From: Vermamoeba vermiformis
Lineage: Eukaryota; Tubulinea; Echinamoebida
NCBI GenBank assembly: GCA_045837725.1
Contig: JBEWZL010000232.1
Coordinates: 186,001 to 250,000 of the forward strand
Length of the DNA stretch: 64,000 nt
Direction of reading: 5' to 3'
Each line of letters starts with the position of its first letter. Positions within the stretch are counted from its first letter, which is position 1. The notes under the pieces are model-generated. The model made no database searches, was not told the origin of the DNA, and worked only from the letters and a program-made list of their open reading frames with translations. The position numbers and the translations under genes are program-made. Shown piece by piece: positions 57,580-64,000 of this stretch.

Positions 57580-57678
57580 CACTCGCGCACTGACCTATCC
57601 ACCATTGTACATAGCTGTCCACACTACAGCACTGTAATAAACACGGCTTATTCACAACAGTTTATTAGTATTTACGTC

Positions 57679-60600
57679 TTATTTGCGCTTGGTCATGCGC
57701 TTCGTCTTGGCCTTGGTGAGCGGATCATTCACCCGCGCTGCAGCACGACGCAGCTTGGCAGGGGTCTCGCTGACCACGGCCTCCGCGCCCTCGTCTTTCT
57801 TGCTCGCTTTGCGCTTGGACAACTTTTGAATGTTGTACTGGGGCTTGGGTGTCTGCTGCAGACGACTCGAGCGACGAATTGTTCCGCCCAAGGACTCACG
57901 TGTGCGCGGCTCTTCGTCGCTGTGCTCGTCGTGCGATGCGAGTGACTGATTGACACTTTGATTGACACTGTCACTCTTGTCCTCGCGACTGACCAGCGAC
58001 TGATTGACACTTTGATTGACACTTGTCTCTTCGGCACTCTCGTCGTCTGGTGGCACGCTGGCACTTTGTTCTTCGCGCGAGTGGTGCGGACTGGACCTGT
58101 CTTTGCTGACACGTGACTGACTGGCACTCGGCTCCTCGCCCTGATCGACATTCATGTTCACGTGCTCGTTCTCAGGCACGTGCTCTTCAGTGACAGCAGG
58201 GCCGGTGAATTGTTCCACAAAGTCGAAGGTCGAAGTGACAGGCGGAATATCTTCCATGTCACTGATTGGCACCTCGGAGATGTGTTCCGTGTCAGGGACG
58301 TTATGTGACTCGGTGTCCTGCACCACACTGGTGGCACGTGGCACGTAGTTGTCAATCCACGCTTCATTCTCATCAAAGTGCTGTTCATCGTGATCGATCT
58401 CATCGGCTTCGACCACGTGCTCGGACAGGTCGTGTTTTGACACTTTGCTTGACACGTCCTCGTCACTGGACAGCTCTTCGATTGGCGCGTCATTGATCAC
58501 GTGATCACTCTCTTCGCTCAACACCTCGTCTGACACGTGATCTGACACGTGATCTTCTTGCATGTCCACGTCATTGCTGTCACTCTGCTCACTTGATTCA
58601 CTGAACAGCGATGATTCACTGCTCAGCTTCGCGTTGTTATTTTTAGTTACAGGTGTCACGTGCTCGCTTTCGTCCTCTGAATCGAGATCTACGACCACTG
58701 TTGCAGGTGCTGGTTTGACATCTTCCATGCGACGCAGTGTCTGTTGCAGTGTCGTGCTCGCTTGTTGCAGCGGAGATTGTGGTGGAGATTGCGGACGCAC
58801 TGATTAGGCAATTAGGAGCGGAATAACGGTGGCGGAATATTTACCTTGTTTAAACGGAGTTCTTTGCTTCAATTCGCTGTCACGTGGTGACTCCTCGGCA
58901 TTTTTGATACCATAATTGGAAGTGACAGGTGTCACGGGGGTGTCAGCAGGTGCAGTCAACAGACCAATCAGGGACTGACGACGCGAGGGACCACCGAGTG
59001 ACATGCGCGAGGATTTGACACCTGTCAATGACATGCGCGGACCACCTGTCAATCGCACTGCTGTCGGAGCTAACAGCGCGAGTGACTTGCGCGGTCTGAT
59101 GGGGCTGTTCACTGAACCAGCGGTCACGTGACTGACGTGACTCGGTCGCTTGAAAGTTGAAGGCGAGGCAGTGACGCTGTCGCTCGGCGTGTTGAACAGT
59201 CGCGGCACGTGACGTTTGACAGCTGATTTGGGTGTCTCGGGCAGGGTTGCTGGCACTTTGACAGGTGCCACGGTGACAGCTGTCAATGCGCGTCGTTGAA
59301 CAGCAGGCAATGTGAGGAGATAGTTCTCGACCAGGGCACTCTGATTGGGATCAGTCACGTGCTTCTTCAGCAGCTCGTGGTGGCACTGCACGGCGTCACT
59401 GACACGACCGCGCTGCAAGTAATACACGAGCAAGAACTGCGCATCACGTGGCTGCGGTGATCGTTGCAAGAATTCTACGAGATACTTGTCCTCGAGGGTG
59501 TCAAGTGGCAGTTCGAAGAGCACATCGAGCTTGTTGTGCGCGTGACAGTATTGGTACAGGTGGTACAGCAGTGTCTCCAACAGCACGGGATCGTACGACC
59601 CTTCGCGTGTGGTGCGACTGATGGCACGCTGATGGACCGGTCAGTGCCATTACCATATTAGGACATGAGTACTTACCACGGCATTGAATGCTTGGTGCAG
59701 CAGATTGTTGTAGAGCAGCACGTCAATGTAGGTGATGACGTCATCAGTGCCCGTGATCTGATCACGTGACTGGTGACCAATCAGCAAGTGCGACTGCAAG
59801 TAGTTGTTCGCAGTGATCACGCGCAGTGCCAGTGCGTACTGCTCGTAGTCGTGCAGCGTCTTCACGATCAGGCGCGTCCACTGCTCCAGCTCGATTTTAG
59901 CGCCGTGCCGCGTGCCACCTGTCAGCAGCGCGACTGCTTCAGTGAACTGATGCGTGTCAAGCAGCCACAGCGCGCGAGTGAGCAGTTGATAGTCCTGATC
60001 GATCATGAAGCTCTGCGCGCAGTCCTCGATCAGGGCCGGACTGAGCTGCAAGTCGTGCAGCAAGTAGAGCAGCACACAGCGCTTCTTCACGATCAGATCT
60101 GCGTGCGTGCGTTGAAACACGTCGACCAGGGCTGACAGACTGCTCGGGGGATAGCTGCTCACGTGATCGGACTCCAGCGAGGATGTCGCGGTCATCGACT
60201 CCCACAGCAGATCTATAAATAGCTTCGTGCCATCACCGTGATCGGTCTGTTGTTCCGTTGACAGATTGACACGTGTCATGTTTTTAATTGTCCAAAAATG
60301 GCGATAATGTCGTTGCTGTCTATCTTTGCGGCGCTGTTTGATCTGCCCATCGAGATTGACCAATGAGGTGCGCACTGACGGATCTACCAGGGCATGTGAC
60401 ACGCACCACAGCACAATCTCGAGAGTCTGGCTGGTCGAGAACATGTCACGTGACTTGTCGTTCAGCAGCTCCATGTGTTCGGCACTGATGTCGCGGCGCG
60501 AGGCGAGTGATTGCAAGAGTGCCAGCAGATCTATAATTAGCACAAACCAGCGCGACATGTCTTCGTGCTGTCGCTCGTGTGACTTGTCATCGGTGTGCAG

Positions 60601-62557
60601 CGGTGTCTTGAGTGCAGTGACAGCTGTCAACGTGTCAATCAACGCCACGTGCTCGGTGACAGTACTTACTGGTCTGTTCGATGCGCGCGACTAATTTGGC
60701 ATAAGCACGTGACAGCCAATCAAAGATGATCTTCGTGTTGGTCAGTGTGTACTCGTGATCCATGCTGCGGTGTGTGATGTCTAAATATGGCATGGTCAGT
60801 CACGCATGTACTAATAAGGCAATATCGATCGCCGTACAGTCCGCGAGCACCGCGAGGAGATTGTGTTCGAGCAACATGTCCCAGTAGTTCATCAGCCGCG
60901 TCACTTCGTCCTCACTGCGCGCACACAGGCCCTGGTCGCACGCCCACGTGTAGAATTGACCAAAATTGGTAAGTCCGCCTGCTCCGCGCTGCGCTATTTT
61001 TGTCAACAATTGTTCCGCGTGCGACTGATAGCTCAAAATGGACACCGCGCGTGGAGTGAGCACGTGGAGTGCACAGCTGAGTGCCACACCGTGCGAGTCA
61101 GGCACGTGATCGAGTGTCACGTGACGACGGAATTCACGCACTGTCATTGGATTGACCCAACATGCCTAAATATGGGAATTAGATGACACGTGTCACACCG
61201 CACTCGACTCACCAATCCCGACAGCTGATCACGTGACTGAGGTGCATCTATTTTTAGCGGATAGCTCTTGAACAGTGCGGGCTGTGCGAGGCCAGTGGAC
61301 TGCCAGTCAAACAGCTCCACGTGACGCGTGATCTGCCACTCAAAGTCGCGCAGGGGCAGTGTCTCCCACACGAACATCACTTGGGGCCGATCACTGCCCT
61401 GGTCGAGGGTCTGCATGCCAATCACGTGACTGTACTTGTTGTTGCTGCCCACGAGCACGCGCTGAAATTCACACTCGAGTCTGGTGTCCTGATCACGTGA
61501 CAGGTGATACAGTGCAATGTTGCTGGAGGACTCGTGATGACATGTTGACGTGTGACAGCTGCCACGTGTCACCCAGAGCCACTCTTCCGTGCCAAGGCGT
61601 TGCACAGCGAGTGCGGTGACTGGTGGCTTGGTGTACTGATCGGTGGTGGTCGCGGACTTGATTTGTTCTGTGAACGGCTGGTTAGTGCCACGTGTCACGC
61701 TAGAGTGCTACAAATAGTACCGTGCAGATCCGAGGCGAGTTGACACGTGAACTGCGTGAGGGACCAGAGCTGCACGCAGCCAAAGCTGAAGCCGACGAGC
61801 ACGCCGTGCTGACTCTCTACCAGGGCTGTGACTGACACACTGCTGCGCTTCAACAGCGTCACTTGATCACGTGAGGTCGGGTACTGCACGTGCTCGCCAG
61901 TCACTGCACTTGCATTCACCACCAGCACGGGCAGGGTGTTGGGTGGCACGGTGCCATCGTACTCGACTGCAGTCACGTGATGGACTTGCATGCGCGCGTG
62001 AGGCACGTGTCGGGCGAGATCAGTGAGCAGCACGTGACCGCCCAATGTACCGAGCAGCAGCGGCAGTGTGAAGTGTGGTGGCACTGTGCCACGCAGCACG
62101 AGGAGCGCGGTGATCACGTGATTGAACTGCACCTGCGTCACCACACTGCCCGTGCGCACATCGATCAGGTACAGTGTGCTGTGTGTGTGCGAGTCTGGCA
62201 CGCGCGCACTAACGAGCAAGTATTTGCGGTGCTGGATGTGCACTTCAGCGGTGGTGTTGATCTCCTGTTGTGCGAGGTGAGGACTAGAGCTGTGGGATTT
62301 TTAATAATTACCATTAATTCATCGTCATCATTCTTGAACGATATTAAGTGTGTTCGCTTGAATATAGACAGATTGAAAATTTGTAGATAATTTTTGGAGC
62401 AAATCCAGGCAATGGTGCCGTCCTGCGCGAATGAGCCACGCAATAACTCCTGTCCCCTCTGCTGCTTATTATTGACTACGGAGGCATCGAATCCAATTGC
62501 TGGATAGAGCTCATGGTGCGCTATGCTCGGTGTTGCAAAAGAAGATCCGATCTGCAT
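57679..62557 (-). CDS. AHCTF1: ELYS-like nucleoporin with AT-hook-like tail
   Basis: ELYS seeds nuclear pore assembly on chromatin and recruits the NUP107-160 complex. About six exons give about 1,500 residues. The N-terminal half (62557-60700) is a beta-propeller-like region; an alpha-helical ELYS domain follows, with the family stretch 'KYLVEFLQRSPQPRDAQFLL' then 'VYYLQRGRVSDAVQCHHELL' matching animal ELYS 'EVLLVYYLQR'. The last third is disordered with Pro/Ser-rich blocks, acidic stretches (VDLDSEDESEHV) and a basic C-terminus 'QTPKPQYNIQKLSKRKA', ending KRMTKRK, which may bind DNA. Frame joins at about 58840, 59630, 60665, 60790 and 61160 preserve the helical domain. It is the richest gene here in CACGTG sites. 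Confidence 0.82.
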
Positions 62558-62789
62558 TGATTGATAGTGTAATTTAACGCTGCTATCTACAACATGCAGT
62601 TATATAGGTAATATAAATATATACACTAGTGCTCAATCATACAACTGAGCAACACTAAATCAACAACAAAGAAAAAGGCGCGACTTTTTTTCGCGTGTGT
62701 CAGATCTGAGAATCGATCAACCACAGTGACGTCATCGAGTCAATGGGGCTATATACAGTCGCATTTATTCTATGTACATCCGTATCGCA

Positions 62790-63490
62790 TCACTCGCTGT
62801 CAGAGCCGTAGCCGAGCAGCGCACTGAGTCCAGATCCACTCGTCTCGCTCTCCGCACTCACTGCTGCACCGCTCTGCTCTTCAATCTTGCTGCGCTTGGC
62901 TGCAGGTAGGGGTGAGTCATCATCATCGTTATTGTCCTCATCACGCTCCTTGCGCTTGTCCCCACTGTGCTCCGTCTTGGGCCGCACTCGCAGCACAGGC
63001 TTGGTGTCCTTGCTCTTATTGTTCTTATTCTTGGGCTTGGCGACGAGTGTGAGCACACTGGCAGTGTCGGGCTGATAGTGGAGCGACTGCACTTGTTGTT
63101 GAAAGGCTGCGGTCTCGCGGTCCACTTGCTTGGCGATCTGCTTCTGTTTGCGCTGCAGTTCAATGAAGAACATGTACTCCTCTTCGCTGATGGCACTCGG
63201 TCCTCCTGCGGGGGGGGCGGTGAGTGGATGTGGCGTGGATCAACCGCACACAATTATCACTGGACACATAACTGTGTAGCTTATAATATATATATACAGC
63301 ACTACGTACCAGCAGTGACGCGCTCAGTGTCGAATTGGATCTGCTTCTCTTTGTTGTCTTTGAGGCGTTCATACAAACTCTTGCCGTCCTCTGCGAAGCG
63401 TGGGGGCTCGGGATTGCTCGCCTCATCGCGCCGATTATTATTGCTATTATATGAGGGCTTGCTAGTGCTGCCTTCTGACACGAACTGCAT
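62790..63490 (-). CDS. PSME3IP1: PSME3IP1/FAM192A (NIP30)-like protein
   Basis: PSME3IP1 binds the nuclear proteasome activator PA28-gamma. Two exons give about 195 residues. The NIP30 domain is visible as 'MQFVSEG', then 'EDGKSLYERLKDNKEKQIQF' (human '[20 protein letters not shown]') and 'EYMFFIELQRKQKQIAKQVD' (human 'NFLDEVSRQQELIEKQ'). The second half is polar, with basic and acidic patches (KRKERDEDNNDDDDSPLP), and ends 'LLGYGSDSE', similar to the acidic Ser-rich end that human PSME3IP1 uses to contact PA28-gamma. I prefer the ATG at 63490; an upstream non-ATG extension has no family match. Confidence 0.8.
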
Positions 63491-63640
63491 TGCTGTAGAT
63501 GTGTTCGGTGCGAATGAGAAATGACAATAACACTTTGCAACCAGTCGATTGAGCACCACGCACGGTGCCATGTGCTCGCAGTAGATTTGTACTATATATA
63601 TACCTCATATAACGCCAAATACGACATGACCAACTGAGTC

Positions 63641-63886
63641 ATGTACACATCCAGCCCACGCGTGTTATTATTATTGGCGAGTCTATGCGCGCTGTGCATC
63701 ACGCATGGCACATGTATATATTTATCGCGCGATATAGACCTCGCTGCAGCACCATTTGTCGATCTATTCACGTTTGGTTTTCAACAAGGCGGTGGGATCG
63801 AGCTGCGTCTCATCATCAAAGAACTACAACTCTATAACAATACTCCTATTTATTTTTATATATGCGAACACGACAAGTTCACTGCG
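63641..63886 (+). CDS. First exon of a GOST-like seven-helix membrane protein (3' partial)
   Basis: The exon gives a signal peptide (YTSSPRVLLLLASLCALCIT) followed by 'APFVDLFTFGFQQGGGIELR'. The string FGF-x-x-GG-x-E/D-hydrophobic is typical of the extracellular domain of GOST proteins (GPR107, GPR180, TMEM145 type), which cycle through the Golgi. A GTATGT donor follows at 63887; the rest lies beyond the window. The assignment rests on one short segment and is tentative. Confidence 0.5.
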
Positions 63887-64000
63887 GTATGTATTCGACG
63901 CGATCGCAAATAATTGAAATTGAATAATAATTTATTTTCAATTTTAAAATATTGTAATTAAACGCAACGACCATTAACTCAGTTATATGAAGATATCCGA

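Larger units (their letters stand above)
20631..61195. repeat. Dispersed palindrome TGACACGTGTCA, nine copies
   Basis: Exact copies at 20631, 20903, 26534, 44726, 45741, 46742, 57494, 60267 and 61184 (start of each 12-mer). Seven of the nine sit inside introns of five genes (two in the M4 protease, two in the RBR ligase), often within 20 nt of the acceptor; one is in the Derlin 3' region and one in an ELYS exon. A given 12-mer is expected 0.004 times in 64 kb. The shorter core CACGTG is frequent throughout the GC-richer parts. Origin and role are unknown. Confidence 0.85.

Noticed and set aside
1-64000. tRNA, rRNA, CRISPR or transposon content
   Set aside because: No cloverleaf-type T-arm in non-coding gaps, no regular spacer-repeat arrays, no transposase or reverse-transcriptase motifs and no terminal repeats were seen on reading.

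Overview
The window is nuclear DNA from a gene-dense unicellular eukaryote. About 30 protein genes occupy roughly 90% of it on both strands. Most are split by many short introns (about 45-65 nt, donors GTACGT or GTAAGT, a CTAAC/CTGAC-like branch site, AG acceptor). There are no operons, Shine-Dalgarno sites or prokaryotic neighbours. The gene set (HPS3, CLASP, TAF13, YEATS2, a PEHE-domain KANSL1-like protein, ELYS, GID8, MTMR14, CSN7, DIS3, IGHMBP2) points to a free-living protist with a rich Amorphea-like repertoire. The sequence alone does not fix the lineage; an amoebozoan or related protist is my best guess. No transposon, virus-like element, tRNA or rRNA was recognised.

Layout. 1-12.1 kb: HPS3 (5' end off the window), TAF13, a nuclear-looking protein with a bacterial-like C-terminal domain, and CLASP. 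12.4-19 kb: an unknown conserved-looking protein, a LUD-domain protein, the sphingolipid enzyme KDSR, GID8 of the GID/CTLH ubiquitin ligase, and a DNAJB co-chaperone. 19-26.5 kb: a GPI-anchored M4 metalloprotease, GPATCH4, a secreted propeller-like protein, and a Derlin. 26.6-32.7 kb: YEATS2, a small membrane protein, and CSN7. 33-41 kb: a cysteine-rich GPI-anchored surface protein, the exosome nuclease DIS3 (with a C/D-box snoRNA candidate in one intron), and the KANSL1-like PEHE protein. 41.9-50.2 kb: a membrane-anchored glycoside hydrolase, a zinc-knuckle/TatD fusion, a CUE-RBR ubiquitin ligase, and the monothiol glutaredoxin PICOT. 50.4-64 kb: an unknown coiled-coil protein, MTMR14, a small COX7A-like protein, IGHMBP2 helicase, the nucleoporin ELYS, PSME3IP1, and the start of a GOST-like seven-helix protein.

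The genes are not one pathway, but themes recur: chromatin and transcription (TAF13, YEATS2, KANSL1-like), ubiquitin and protein quality control (GID8, CSN7, RBR ligase, Derlin, DNAJB, PSME3IP1), RNA surveillance (DIS3, IGHMBP2), endolysosomal trafficking and phosphoinositides (HPS3, MTMR14), and a cell-surface set (M4 protease, cysteine-rich protein, glycoside hydrolase).

The most unusual features are a 12-bp palindrome, TGACACGTGTCA, present nine times and mostly inside introns; a very high density of the shorter CACGTG core in the GC-richer blocks at about 44-49 and 54-62.5 kb; two GC-AG introns; an intronic C/D snoRNA candidate in DIS3; and several unusual domain combinations.
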